Positions 1 to 9,179 of a stretch of 56,746 bases of DNA are shown piece by piece; the stretch's first letter is position 1; each line of letters opens with the position of its first letter. The notes beneath the pieces were generated by a model. That model saw only the letters and a list, made by a program, of their open reading frames with translations, was not told the origin of the DNA and ran no database searches. The stretch comes from Bacteroidetes bacterium 47-18 (GTDB lineage Bacteria; Bacteroidota; Bacteroidia; Chitinophagales; Chitinophagaceae): positions 1-56,746 of the forward strand of contig MKSF01000031.1 in the NCBI GenBank assembly GCA_001897155.1, written 5' to 3'. A program made the translations under genes and the position numbers.

Positions 1-2922
1 ATACAGCTGGGAACGGTTCACCGTGATCTGGGGCTCCAGCAGCGTGCTGTCGTTCAGACCAATAGTGGGCTGCCATCTGTAGGTATAGCCGTCGCTGCCG
101 CGTGCACGGATAGGTACGATATCACCCACGCAGACCGCGGTGTCAGGCGTCAGGATCTCCAGGATACGGGGTGTCATATTCACATTGACCGTTGCCGTAG
201 CGCTCCGCGTACAGACACCTGCCACCGAATCCAGCACCGTTACCGTAAAGGTACCCGCAGGACGGATCCAGACGGATTGTGTATTGTTATCACCGTGGAT
301 AGCGCCACCACCGCCCGCCTGCCAGCGGAACACATTACCGGGTACACCGCTGCTCGGGTTCAGCACGTCCACCGTGATCAGCAATGAATCCAGTGCCACA
401 CATAAGTTCGTATCTACCACGCGAAGCTGAGGAACCTCTACCTCATAAACGTGAACATACATTATAGCAGTATCGTGCGTGATACACATCGTATCATTGA
501 TCGCCACCAGCATTACCTCATAGATACCTGCCTGGGTATAGGTATGGGAAGGCGTACGTAAAAGAGAAGAGTCCCCGTCTCCGAAATACCATATAAAATC
601 TATTGCCTGTTGCGAATTATTGGTAAAATCCACAGTATGAGGCGCACAGAAAGAGTCCATAGGAGTTCCGAGCCTGTCCGGCTCAAAAACAGAGCTCACA
701 CCTACTTTTTCAAAATTGAATTTAAAGCTCAGTACATCCTGGCCGGAAGTTTGTTTGAGCCTGGAATAAGAATTGGAGTTTGTTGTAGCCGGGTTACCTC
801 CTATATTACAGCAGATAGAGTGATAAATGATCCCTTCAGGGTCAAAACGGTGACGTCCGATATGAGAGTGATCACTGGATGATTCTCCGAAGAAAGAAGC
901 GTAGATCAGCTCTGAGAAATTACGGCCGATAGTACAGAACCAGAAATTACGGTTCTGATTATCAGAGTCGTAAGCATTGGCGGTCACCTGGTAGCCAGCT
1001 ACACGGGAAGCTCCGAACCCGCCCACATACAAGTTACCACAGTCATCCACCAGGAACGCCGATGGTATATAACCATTGCTGGCCAACCGGGTTGACAGGC
1101 TGCGGGTGGTAAGGCTGCTGTCCAGGATATCTATAAAAACAGAGCCGCTGGCATTACCTACCCATACATTAGGGCTGATAGGATAGTTACCATTGGTACG
1201 ACCTAATATATATATATTATCAAAGTCATCTTCCTGTATATGTGCCACGATGTCTCCATCCGCAGTACCGATATAGGTAGCATTATCAATATTACCCGTT
1301 GTTTTATTGATAGACATTACGAAGCCGTCTACCAGCCCCTGGTTCACGGGATTCAGCGCGCTTACCGGCACCGGCAGATTGGAGCTCAGCGTAGCTCCGA
1401 CCACATACACCAGCCCGTTTTTGGACAACAGCAATGAATGCGGCGCCTCATTACCGGATCCTCCAAAATAAGTGGAATACATCAGCTGGCTGCAATTGGC
1501 ATTCAGCGCAAATACAACTACATCCCAGCCACCGGCATTATTCAGTATCGGCGCATTGGAGGTTGTAGGAAAATTCGTAGAGTTCGTATTGGTAGTCACC
1601 CAGATGTTACCGGTCATCTCATCTACGGAAATATCCCCGGGACTCAACTGTGAAGACTGGTTGCTGCTGATATCATATAGATTGATATTACCGCCGCCCC
1701 ATACAGCCTGGTACACTTCATCACCGGAACCTCCGATAAAGGTAGATCCCAGCAGTTGGGTACCATCATCGCTCAGGCGGGCTACAAAGGCGTCCCACGT
1801 ACCGTTCTTTACGGTACTGAATGCGTTGGTCGTGGTAGGGAAGTTCGAAGAATTGGTGCCGCCGAATAAGTACAGCTCATCATTAAATACCCACATAGAT
1901 GTGGCCAGCTCCCAGTTATTACCACCCAGGTAAGTAGAATAGATCAGGGCTGTTCCGAGGCTGTTGAATTTATTGATAGCCAGTTCATGACCGCCACCGC
2001 CATAAGTCGTCTGGAAAGCACCGATAGTCACGGGCCATCCTACACTCCAGGCATCCGCGCCTATATAAAGCGCACCTGTGATATCATAGGTAGTACTATA
2101 GGCATAAGCATTGCTGGAAGTCGCTCCTGAGAAAGTGGAAAATACCAGGTCCGGATCGATCACCAGCTCATAGGCTGTGTTATAGCCTTCCGGGAATTCA
2201 AAGGTGAGTATACCTTTATCCAGCTTATACCTCGCTGCCACTTCGACACGGCGGCCTTCGATTTCCTGATACACATACGGCGCTTTTTCCTTTACGGTAT
2301 TGACCGTAGTCTCAAATACCAGCTCTCCGGATTTACTGACAACAGGCGTCACACCTTCAAAACCCACACGTATAAGCGCGGGGTCTGCATTGGGAGCCAC
2401 TTTAAAATCATATTTGATATTGCCCTGTTCGCAATTTACGATCAGGTCAATACCATTATATATATTTTTCTCTACTATTTCCCCGTAAGCGCCCACGTCA
2501 CTTTTCCATTTGGCGGGGTCATTGCCCATGAAATAACTGTACCTGGCAGCACGCCTGGCATTATGCTCATAGGAAGTGTTGGCATTCTTGTTCAGGAATT
2601 TCACTTTATAGGCGTGACGGTTGATAGTATAGTTATCCACGTTCTTACCCGCATGCATATCCTTGTTGATGCGGTTCATATCGTCCGTGTTAACGAAATC
2701 GTACAACAAGCCTTCAGAGGTCAGATACATAGTACCACCCGGAATCTGGGCCTTATAGTTAAACGGATCACTCCATTGACCCATATTTCTTATAAAGCTG
2801 AATTCTTCCTTGCCTCCGGAATGAGAGTGGCCTTCATGCGACCAGCCTTTACCGGTACTCCAGATACTCAGCAGGAGCGCTATACAGCACATTAGCCTGA
2901 TTCTAGTAAAAAAGTTAGCCAT
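1..2922 (-). CDS. Large secreted surface protein with SBBP-like and PKD repeats (3' part missing)
   Basis: The frame opens at the ATG at 2922 on the minus strand and stays open to base 1, so at least 974 residues are visible and the C-terminus is beyond the window. Residues 1-28 look like a signal peptide. An N-terminal domain of about 240 residues (starting near the motif FIRNMGQW) is typical of large Bacteroidota surface proteins. It is followed by SBBP-type beta-propeller repeats, seen as recurring YSTYLGG / GSTFIGG / YSTYFGG strands. A PKD domain follows near residues 755-840, with the motif WYFGDGDSS and a closing SHTYTQAGIYEV, and then further Ig/PKD-like modules with CVALDS and CVGDIV. 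In this family the missing end usually carries a gliding-motility/type IX secretion sorting domain; that is inference. The protein is probably exported and displayed on the cell surface. No partner gene lies beside it. Confidence 0.85.
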   Translation of the reverse strand, partial: MANFFTRIRLMCCIALLLSIWSTGKGWSHEGHSHSGGKEEFSFIRNMGQWSDPFNYKAQIPGGTMYLTSEGLLYDFVNTDDMNRINKDMHAGKNVDNYTINRHAYKVKFLNKNANTSYEHNARRAARYSYFMGNDPAKWKSDVGAYGEIVEKNIYNGIDLIVNCEQGNIKYDFKVAPNADPALIRVGFEGVTPVVSKSGELVFETTVNTVKEKAPYVYQEIEGRRVEVAARYKLDKGILTFEFPEGYNTAYELVIDPDLVFSTFSGATSSNAYAYSTTYDITGALYIGADAWSVGWPVTIGAFQTTYGGGGHELAINKFNSLGTALIYSTYLGGNNWELATSMWVFNDELYLFGGTNSSNFPTTTNAFSTVKNGTWDAFVARLSDDGTQLLGSTFIGGSGDEVYQAVWGGGNINLYDISSNQSSQLSPGDISVDEMTGNIWVTTNTNSTNFPTTSNAPILNNAGGWDVVVFALNANCSQLMYSTYFGGSGNEAPHSLLLSKNGLVYVVGATLSSNLPVPVSALNPVNQGLVDGFVMSINKTTGNIDNATYIGTADGDIVAHIQEDDFDNIYILGRTNGNYPISPNVWVGNASGSVFIDILDSSLTTRSLSTRLASNGYIPSAFLVDDCGNLYVGGFGASRVAGYQVTANAYDSDNQNRNFWFCTIGRNFSELIYASFFGESSSDHSHIGRHRFDPEGIIYHSICCNIGGNPATTNSNSYSRLKQTSGQDVLSFKFNFEKVGVSSVFEPDRLGTPMDSFCAPHTVDFTNNSQQAIDFIWYFGDGDSSLLRTPSHTYTQAGIYEVMLVAINDTMCITHDTAIMYVHVYEVEVPQLRVVDTNLCVALDSLLITVDVLNPSSGVPGNVFRWQAGGGGAIHGDNNTQSVWIRPAGTFTVTVLDSVAGVCTRSATATVNVNMTPRILEILTPDTAVCVGDIVPIRARGSDGYTYRWQPTIGLNDSTLLEPQITVNRSQLY

Positions 2923-3357
2923 AACTATATTTTTATATTTTAATGTTAATAGAGCCGATTACCTTATTAGACCAGCTACTGCAAAAAAAGGTTGGGCGTT
3001 CAGAATTATCTTTTCAACAGCTTAACATCACATCCGCTTATCAATTTCAACCCCATATACCCGGAATTCACAGGCAATTCTTCATAAATCCGTTCATAGC
3101 CGCAAAATAAAAAAATTTCCCGTACATCCCTACCTGAAATCACTACCAAATATACAACATTACAACCAGAAAATCCCTACGCCGGGTATACTGCGATGCA
3201 GGAATGTTTTGATTTCCCAATGAGCTCAACTCGCTATTACCGTATATATTACGGCTATTCCCTGCCGTTTGCAAATAATTCGACACCAATAGCCGGATTT
3301 CAATTCAAATTCTATATTTTTGGAGATTAAACTGAAAATTTTATAATCAACAATATT
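2923..3357. other. Intergenic region between two divergent genes
   Basis: No convincing gene is present in these 435 bases. The stretch separates the divergent surface-protein and pdhC genes and should hold both promoters. A minus-strand TATATTTG (3147-3154) and a plus-strand TATTTTTG (3315-3322) match the Bacteroidota -7 consensus. A short minus-strand open frame here runs into the pdhC start and is judged a chance frame. Confidence 0.5.
3315..3322 (+). promoter_or_regulatory. Candidate -7 promoter box for pdhC
   Basis: TATTTTTG matches the Bacteroidota sigma-ABfr -7 consensus TAnnTTTG and sits 36 bases before the pdhC ATG. No good -33 TTTG is seen at the usual distance, so support comes from the -7 box and its position only. 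Confidence 0.35.
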
Positions 3358-4989
3358 ATGGCTGAAGTAATACGCATGCCGCTTTTGAGCGACACCATGA
3401 AAGAGGGTGTTATAGCAGAATGGCATAAAAAAGTGGGCGATAAGGTGAAAGCAGACGATGTATTGGCAGAAGTAGAGACCGATAAGGCAACCATGGAAGT
3501 AATGCCCTATGTGGACGGTACTTTACTCTATATTGGCGTTGAAAAAGGAAAAGCCATACCGGTAAACGGCATTATGGCTATCGTAGGTAAGGAAGGCGAG
3601 GACTTTCAGCACCTGCTGGACGCTAAGGAATCTTCCGAAAAAACAGTAACCGACAGTAAAAATATAACACCGGCCGAAGCACCGGCACCGGAGGCAAAGG
3701 CGAAAGCACCGGCAGCCGACCTGTCTTCCATAGACGCTACCGTGGTGAGAATGCCGCTGCTGAGCGATACCATGAAAGAAGGCAAGATCGCGGCCTGGCT
3801 TAAGGAAGTGGGTGACAGCGTCAAAGCAGACGATGTCATTGCAGAAGTGGAAACAGATAAGGCAACGATGGAAGTAATGCCTTATGTGGACGGCACCCTG
3901 CTGTACAGAGGTGTGGAAGCCGGCAATGCCGTTGCTGTAAACGGCATTATGGCCATCATCGGCAAGAAAGGCACCGATATCACTCCTTTGCTGGAAGCAG
4001 AAAAGAATGGCGGCACTGCCCCCCGGGAAAATAATGCGCCTTCAGCACCCGCTGCTTCTGCAGCGCCTGCGGCCGCCGGTAATGACCGGCAACAGCCTGC
4101 CGCTTCGAATGACGCCTCTGATGAGGATGACAGCAGGATCAAGGCCTCCCCATTAGCTAAAAAGATCGCCAGGGATAAAGGCATCAGCCTGTCACAGATA
4201 AAAGGCTCCGGGGACGGCGGAAGGATCATAAAAAGGGACCTTGATAATTATACGCCTGCATCTGCTGCAGCGCCTGCACAGGCGGCATCACCGGCAACCG
4301 CCGGCTCCGAAAGCCATACGGATATCCCGTTGACACAAATGCGCCGGGTCATCGCGCAACGCCTGGGAGAGAGCAAGTTCAGCGCTCCGCATTTCTACCT
4401 GACCATCAGCGTCAAAATGGATAACGCGGCAGCCGCACGCGCACAGCTCAACCAGGTGTCGCCCGTTAAAATATCTTTCAATGACTTTATTATAAAATCC
4501 TGTGCCCACGCACTGAAAAAGCACCCTGCCATCAACAGCTCCTGGATGGGTGATTTTATCCGCGAGAACCATCACATTCATATAGGAACCGCCGTAGCGG
4601 TACCGGAGGGCCTCATCGTTCCGGTCGTTAAATTCGCAGACCAGAAATCGCTGGCCCGGATAGCCGAGGAGGCAAAGATGCTGGTAGGCAAAGCCAGGGA
4701 CAAAAAATTACAGCCGCAGGAGTTTACAGGCAATACCTTTACCATATCCAACCTGGGTATGATGGATATTGATGATTTTACAGCCATCATCAACCCGCCG
4801 GACAGCTGCATCCTTGCAGTAGGTAAGATAGAGCCTACCCCTGTAGTGGAAGACAATGAGATCGTCATCAGGCAGATCATGAAGCTCACCCTCAGTTGTG
4901 ACCACAGAGTGGTAGACGGCGCTACCGGGGCTGCCTTCCTGCAGACGCTCAAAGGCTACCTGGAAAACCCGGTAACCATGCTCCTGTAA
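3358..4989 (+). CDS. pdhC: Dihydrolipoamide acetyltransferase (E2) of pyruvate dehydrogenase, two lipoyl domains
   Basis: This is the 543-residue E2 core of a 2-oxoacid dehydrogenase complex, probably pyruvate dehydrogenase, which transfers acetyl groups from lipoamide to CoA in the cytosol. Two lipoyl domains (about residues 1-78 and 126-205) each carry the ETDKATMEV lipoylation motif, with lysines at about 43 and 168. Ala/Pro-rich linkers join them to an E1/E3-binding domain near 260-296 (SPLAKKIARDKGISL). The CAT-like catalytic domain fills about 315-543 and ends with CDHRVVDG, whose His (about 516) and Asp are catalytic. The two lipoyl domains are nearly identical in sequence, suggesting a recent internal duplication. 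No E1 or E3 gene is adjacent. A bidirectional terminator follows directly. Confidence 0.93.
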   Translation: MAEVIRMPLLSDTMKEGVIAEWHKKVGDKVKADDVLAEVETDKATMEVMPYVDGTLLYIGVEKGKAIPVNGIMAIVGKEGEDFQHLLDAKESSEKTVTDSKNITPAEAPAPEAKAKAPAADLSSIDATVVRMPLLSDTMKEGKIAAWLKEVGDSVKADDVIAEVETDKATMEVMPYVDGTLLYRGVEAGNAVAVNGIMAIIGKKGTDITPLLEAEKNGGTAPRENNAPSAPAASAAPAAAGNDRQQPAASNDASDEDDSRIKASPLAKKIARDKGISLSQIKGSGDGGRIIKRDLDNYTPASAAAPAQAASPATAGSESHTDIPLTQMRRVIAQRLGESKFSAPHFYLTISVKMDNAAAARAQLNQVSPVKISFNDFIIKSCAHALKKHPAINSSWMGDFIRENHHIHIGTAVAVPEGLIVPVVKFADQKSLARIAEEAKMLVGKARDKKLQPQEFTGNTFTISNLGMMDIDDFTAIINPPDSCILAVGKIEPTPVVEDNEIVIRQIMKLTLSCDHRVVDGATGAAFLQTLKGYLENPVTMLL

Positions 4990-5012
4990 TATCCGGCATT
5001 ACACATATTTTA

Positions 5013-5049
5013 AAAAAACAATGGCTGCCTTTGGCAGCCATTGTTTTTT
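5013..5049. terminator. Bidirectional terminator between pdhC and the amidase gene
   Basis: A perfect 17-bp inverted repeat (arms 5013-5029 and 5033-5049, GGCTGCC/GGCAGCC core, loop TTT) has A and T runs built into its ends. It lies between two convergent genes and can end transcription on both strands. Confidence 0.9.
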
Positions 5050-5104
5050 AGAATATACTCTCAATAAAGCTATTATCAGGTTTTATAATAGGGGACCGGA
5101 GAAC

Positions 5105-5977
5105 TCAACGGCTGAGCTCAGCTTTATATTCCCTGATAGCCCTGAAAATGGCATAGGCCAGCTGGTGCTGCCCCTCTTCGGAATTCAGGTAGATCTCGTC
5201 CTCTACATTATTAATAAATCCCAGCTCTATCAGCACGCCCGGCATGGCGCTTCCCGCCAGCACTTCCAGTCCTTTCTGCTTGACACCCGCGCTTTTCCGG
5301 CCGGTGACCTTTACAAAGCTTTTCTCCACTTTATCTCCGAAACTGATGCTTTTGTTCTGGAAAGCCTGCGTGTACTGGGCTACCAGTATCTGTGTCATAG
5401 GATCATTCTCATCCAGCAGGCCGGGCTCCTCCGTCACATTATCACCGAACTCCTCTATTGCCTTTTCCTTCTGGGAGGTCCTGTGAAGCCCCAGGATATA
5501 GGTTTCTGTTCCTGTAGCTTTGGTTTCCCTGTTCACGACGGTCGTATAAACGGGTACTTTCCTCCGCTTGCTGCCTTTCCCTACATATTTATACCCGTTC
5601 TGCACTTTGGTTCTCGTGCCGGCAGTGGCATTCACGTGGATGGAAACAAAAAGATCCGCGTTGGCATTATTGGCAATAGCATGGCGCTCCTTAAGCTCGG
5701 GATAGAAATCGTGCTTCCGGGTATAGATCACCTCTACATCCTTCAGGCTGTCATTCAGCAGCTTACCCAGCTTCAGCACCACATCCAATGCGATATCCTT
5801 TTCATCCTTGATGAGCCTGAAACGTCTCGCTCCCGGGTCCCGTCCGCCATGACCGGCATCCAGCACAATCTTCTTTACTCCTTTTTTTTGTGCGTACCCC
5901 TGCTGGCAGCTTCCCAGCATACCTGCAAGCAGCATTACAATGCAGCACAGCATCTTTAGATTAATAGTTCTTCCCAT
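5105..5977 (-). CDS. N-acetylmuramoyl-L-alanine amidase (Amidase_3), lipoprotein-like
   Basis: This is a 290-residue zinc amidase that cuts the bond between N-acetylmuramic acid and L-alanine in peptidoglycan. The N-terminus has a hydrophobic signal with a lipobox-like LGSC (Cys about 24), so the mature protein is likely lipid-anchored and periplasmic. The Amidase_3 fold is clear: DAGHGG with the first zinc His about 43, Glu about 59 in DEKDIALD, a second His in SIHVNA, and the catalytic Glu in LIELGFINN near the end. There is an insertion rich in Lys/Arg (about residues 130-150). The second Met (residue 9) could also be the start. The gene is divergent from lptD, 212 bases away, and convergent with pdhC. 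Its likely role is cell-wall turnover or daughter-cell separation. Confidence 0.92.
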   Translation of the reverse strand: MGRTINLKMLCCIVMLLAGMLGSCQQGYAQKKGVKKIVLDAGHGGRDPGARRFRLIKDEKDIALDVVLKLGKLLNDSLKDVEVIYTRKHDFYPELKERHAIANNANADLFVSIHVNATAGTRTKVQNGYKYVGKGSKRRKVPVYTTVVNRETKATGTETYILGLHRTSQKEKAIEEFGDNVTEEPGLLDENDPMTQILVAQYTQAFQNKSISFGDKVEKSFVKVTGRKSAGVKQKGLEVLAGSAMPGVLIELGFINNVEDEIYLNSEEGQHQLAYAIFRAIREYKAELSR

Positions 5978-6131
5978 ATGCTTCTCCCGCTATTTTTTCT
6001 CAATAACCGTTTAATTACAAACAGTTTCAAAATAGCCCTCTTATAATTTCGTTATAATTGACAAAGAACGCAAATTAACAATATTTATAATAATTCAGAC
6101 TGAAAAATTATTAAAGCATATAAACATAGCG

Positions 6132-6139
6132 TATTTTTG
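6132..6139 (+). promoter_or_regulatory. Candidate -7 promoter box for lptD
   Basis: TATTTTTG matches TAnnTTTG exactly and lies 50 bases upstream of the lptD start in the divergent intergenic region. A -33 TTTG at ideal spacing is not evident. Confidence 0.4.
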
Positions 6140-6189
6140 CACTTCTTTGTCTAAAGATAAAACCAAAGTATTCTTATTTAGAAGCATAC

Positions 6190-8835
6190 ATGAGATCCAA
6201 AGCTACTTTCCGATTTTTAATGTCGCTCCTGCTCACCTGCATATTGCTGGGTCCGGAAGTTACCGGGCAGGTCACAACGGAAAGCAGCGCATCACCTGTC
6301 AACGATACAGCCGGCGCAAAGATGCCCGGTACGGAAGACAGCACGATGAAGGACAGGTCGGCAGAGTCGCTTGAGCAGCAGTGGGGCATAAAGATCTCCC
6401 GGGATGCCTTACCCAGCAAGGTGAAGACCCATGCCCGGGATTCCACGATCATACAGGCCAGGGAAAAAAAGATCTACCTCCATGGAGATGCCAAGATAGA
6501 ATTCCAGGATCTTACCCTCCAGTCCGGCCATACGCGCTTTGATAATACCAGCAAGGAGGTAACCGCGTACCCGGCTTTCGATACCGCAGGCAAAAGGATA
6601 TCCATACAGGAGTTTCAGCAGGGAGAGGAAAAGTTCCAGTATGATACGCTGCGCTATAATTTCCTCAGCAAGCGGGCCATTGTCAGGAACGCAAGGATGC
6701 ATTACGGGGAAGGGTTCATCCAGAGCCGGCAGGTCAAAAGAAATGATGACGGCAGCATATTCGGCTGGAAGAATGTTTATACCACCTGCAATATACCTGA
6801 CCACCCGCATTTCGGGATCAGGGCCAACAGGATCAAGCAGATACCCAACAGGATGACCGTATCGGGACCTGCCAATATTGAGATACAGGAGATACCCACG
6901 CCCCTGTTCCTGCCGTTTGGCATCTTTCCCACCAATAAGGCACAGAAATCCGGCTTTATACTGCCTACCTACAGCATGGAGAACAACCGCGGACTGGGCC
7001 TGCAGAAAGGCGGCTATTTCCTGATGCTTAATCCCCGCGTGAACAGCACCGTCCTCATGGACGTCTTTTCCTCGGGTAGCTGGGGCATATTCACTTCCAC
7101 CCAATATGCGGAACGTTATAAGTATTCCGGCAATTTCAATGTAAACTACTCTCATACCATATTTGGAGAGGAGTTCGAGCTCAACCACCAGTCTAAAAAA
7201 GATTTTAAGGTTACCTGGGACCACCGGATGGACCCCAAAGCCCGGCCGGGCACTACCTTTTCCGCCGAGGTTCGGGTAGGTACCCAGAATTTCAATATGA
7301 TCAACGGGATGAACGCGAACGTTGTGCTGGATAACCAGTATACTTCCAATATATCTTACGGCAAAAGCTGGATAGGCAAGCCCTATTCCTTTACCGCCTC
7401 CATGCGGCACAGCCAGAGCACCCTGACAAGAAGGGTAACGGTATCACTGCCCGAAATGATTTTCTACCTGGGACAGTTCTCCCCTTTCCAGAGAAAAAAC
7501 CAGGTGGGAGCGCCCAAATGGTATGAAAAGCCCACTATCAGCTATAGTGTGACGTTCAAAAATACCGTGAACTTTTACGACAGTATGTTCAACCAGTTGC
7601 GGCCCAGGGATTTCAATAACGGTCTCCTCCACTCCGTCAACCTGCAGGCCAATTATAATGTCCTGAAATTCTTTACCCTCAACTTTTCCGTACCTTATAC
7701 CGAATACTGGAATACCAGAAAGGAGATCATGACGTTCAACCCTACGCTCCGCCAGGATGATACGGCAACGGAAAACGGCTTTTTTGCCACCCGGTATTTC
7801 AGCACCTCTGCAAGCCTCAATACCCGCATTTACGGTATGTTTATGTTCAAAAAGGGCCGTATATCCGGCATCCGCCATGTAATGATGCCCCGGGTCAGCC
7901 TGAGCTATACGCCCAGCTTTGCAAGAGACCCCTTCAATTATATGTACACCTATATGGATGAAAGCGGGCGGGTGAGCTACAGGTCGCCTTTCACCAGCTC
8001 TCCCATAAGCGGGCCTTCCAGCTTCCAGGAAATGGGCAATATATCCTTTGACCTGGTCAATACCCTGCAGGCCAAAAGAAGGTTAAGCGATACCACTGCC
8101 AAATCGGATAAGGCGATCATCAACCTGATAGACGGCCTGAGTGTGAATGTGATGTATAATATGATAGCGGATACCAATAAGCTCTCCGATATCCGCCTGG
8201 ATTTCCGGACGTTATTGTTTAAAAGGCTGAACCTATCCAGCAACGCTACCTTTACACCCTATAAATACGCAGGCAACCAGCGGACCAGGTATTACCTGTG
8301 GGATACCGACAGGAAGCTGACCCAGCTGCACAACGCGTCAATTACGCTGGGCATTTCCTTTGACGGTACCAATAAGAAAAGAGGAACCGAGTCCGATACT
8401 ACCAACCTGGGCAAAGATGAGGATACCGAGACCTACCGGAATATGATGAAGAACGGCGGGTATAAGGATTATTATGATTTCAATATACCATGGAACCTTT
8501 CCATCAACGGGAGCCTGCGGGTTTACCGCCAGTTTAAGAATGACGGTACGGATACGCTTATATTTGCCCCCAATCTTACCTTTAACGGCGGGCTTAACCT
8601 GACAGAACGCTGGAAAGTAACCGTGGCCAGCGGTATTGATTTCACCAATATGAAAAAGATCAGCCTGGGATATACGCAGCTCACCGTAATAAGAGACCTG
8701 CACTGCTGGCAGATGAGCCTGAACCTGGTGCCGTTCGGCCAGTTGAGGAGCTTCTATTTCTCTCTGAATGTCAAAGCTTCCATATTACAGGACCTGAAGC
8801 TCACACGCCGGCGTTCGTTCCAGGACAATTATTAA
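6190..8835 (+). CDS. lptD: LPS-assembly outer-membrane protein LptD
   Basis: This 881-residue outer-membrane translocon component would insert lipopolysaccharide into the outer leaflet. Residues 1-27 form a signal peptide ending near VTGQ. Residues about 85-190 are an OstA/LptA-like beta-jellyroll (KKIYLHGDAKIEF, LTLQSGHTRFDN). The family hallmark LPFGIFPTNKAQKSGF lies near 240 and introduces the large beta-barrel, which ends with alternating strands (YFSLNVKASILQDLKL). The length fits Bacteroidota LptD. The enteric LptD cysteine pattern is not expected in this lineage. The upstream amidase gene is divergent, so this looks like a single-gene transcript. Confidence 0.9.
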   Translation: MRSKATFRFLMSLLLTCILLGPEVTGQVTTESSASPVNDTAGAKMPGTEDSTMKDRSAESLEQQWGIKISRDALPSKVKTHARDSTIIQAREKKIYLHGDAKIEFQDLTLQSGHTRFDNTSKEVTAYPAFDTAGKRISIQEFQQGEEKFQYDTLRYNFLSKRAIVRNARMHYGEGFIQSRQVKRNDDGSIFGWKNVYTTCNIPDHPHFGIRANRIKQIPNRMTVSGPANIEIQEIPTPLFLPFGIFPTNKAQKSGFILPTYSMENNRGLGLQKGGYFLMLNPRVNSTVLMDVFSSGSWGIFTSTQYAERYKYSGNFNVNYSHTIFGEEFELNHQSKKDFKVTWDHRMDPKARPGTTFSAEVRVGTQNFNMINGMNANVVLDNQYTSNISYGKSWIGKPYSFTASMRHSQSTLTRRVTVSLPEMIFYLGQFSPFQRKNQVGAPKWYEKPTISYSVTFKNTVNFYDSMFNQLRPRDFNNGLLHSVNLQANYNVLKFFTLNFSVPYTEYWNTRKEIMTFNPTLRQDDTATENGFFATRYFSTSASLNTRIYGMFMFKKGRISGIRHVMMPRVSLSYTPSFARDPFNYMYTYMDESGRVSYRSPFTSSPISGPSSFQEMGNISFDLVNTLQAKRRLSDTTAKSDKAIINLIDGLSVNVMYNMIADTNKLSDIRLDFRTLLFKRLNLSSNATFTPYKYAGNQRTRYYLWDTDRKLTQLHNASITLGISFDGTNKKRGTESDTTNLGKDEDTETYRNMMKNGGYKDYYDFNIPWNLSINGSLRVYRQFKNDGTDTLIFAPNLTFNGGLNLTERWKVTVASGIDFTNMKKISLGYTQLTVIRDLHCWQMSLNLVPFGQLRSFYFSLNVKASILQDLKLTRRRSFQDNY

Positions 8836-9112
8836 CGGGATATAGTTACTGCCGCCCGGCATTTTTCAGGCTTACAGGTACTCTTTTCGTTTACCGGCTA
8901 TATACAGACAACAAAGCCATTATACTACCAATTACCATAAGAGGTGTCTTACATCCTTCCGGAATGACCTCCGGAATGACCAGCACACTCTGTTCCTTTA
9001 TAGCTAAGGCGGGTCTCTGAGCTTCATAAAGGATACTGCCCGGCGAAGCCGTAATAATTGCCTATAAGCAGACAGTCACTTCCCCGTTTTATAGCGCCAT
9101 ACGGCTGTAACA
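8836..9112. other. Intergenic region without a recognised gene
   Basis: This stretch lies between convergent lptD and porQ. Only short frames without a plausible start are present. A small internal direct repeat TCCGGAATGACC occurs at about 8959-8983. No function is assigned. Confidence 0.4.
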
Positions 9113-9159
9113 GGATATTAAAAGGGCTGTTGCTTCCTGCAACAGCCCTTTTAATATCC
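9113..9159 (-). terminator. Strong hairpin terminator downstream of porQ
   Basis: A perfect 21-bp inverted repeat (arms 9113-9133 and 9139-9159, loop of five bases) has AAAA/TTTT tracts in its arms. It starts 21 bases after the porQ stop codon on the minus strand and could also serve lptD from the other side. Confidence 0.9.
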
Positions 9160-9179
9160 GAATATATATGCCGGTCCGG

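Noticed and set aside
140-2895. Several short plus-strand frames at the left end
   Set aside because: They all lie opposite one continuous minus-strand frame encoding a PKD/SBBP surface protein.
3226-3426. 66-codon minus-strand frame across the pdhC start
   Set aside because: It overlaps the pdhC promoter and N-terminus and shows no protein-like features.
5021-5959. Long plus-strand open frame opposite the amidase gene
   Set aside because: It is the antisense shadow of the amidase gene, whose protein has complete catalytic motifs; the plus-strand product has none.
6409-7410. Long minus-strand open frame inside lptD
   Set aside because: It is antisense to a clear LptD gene and has no recognisable protein features.
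8898-9062. Minus-strand frame between lptD and porQ
   Set aside because: There is no suitable start or ribosome-binding site and no recognisable product.
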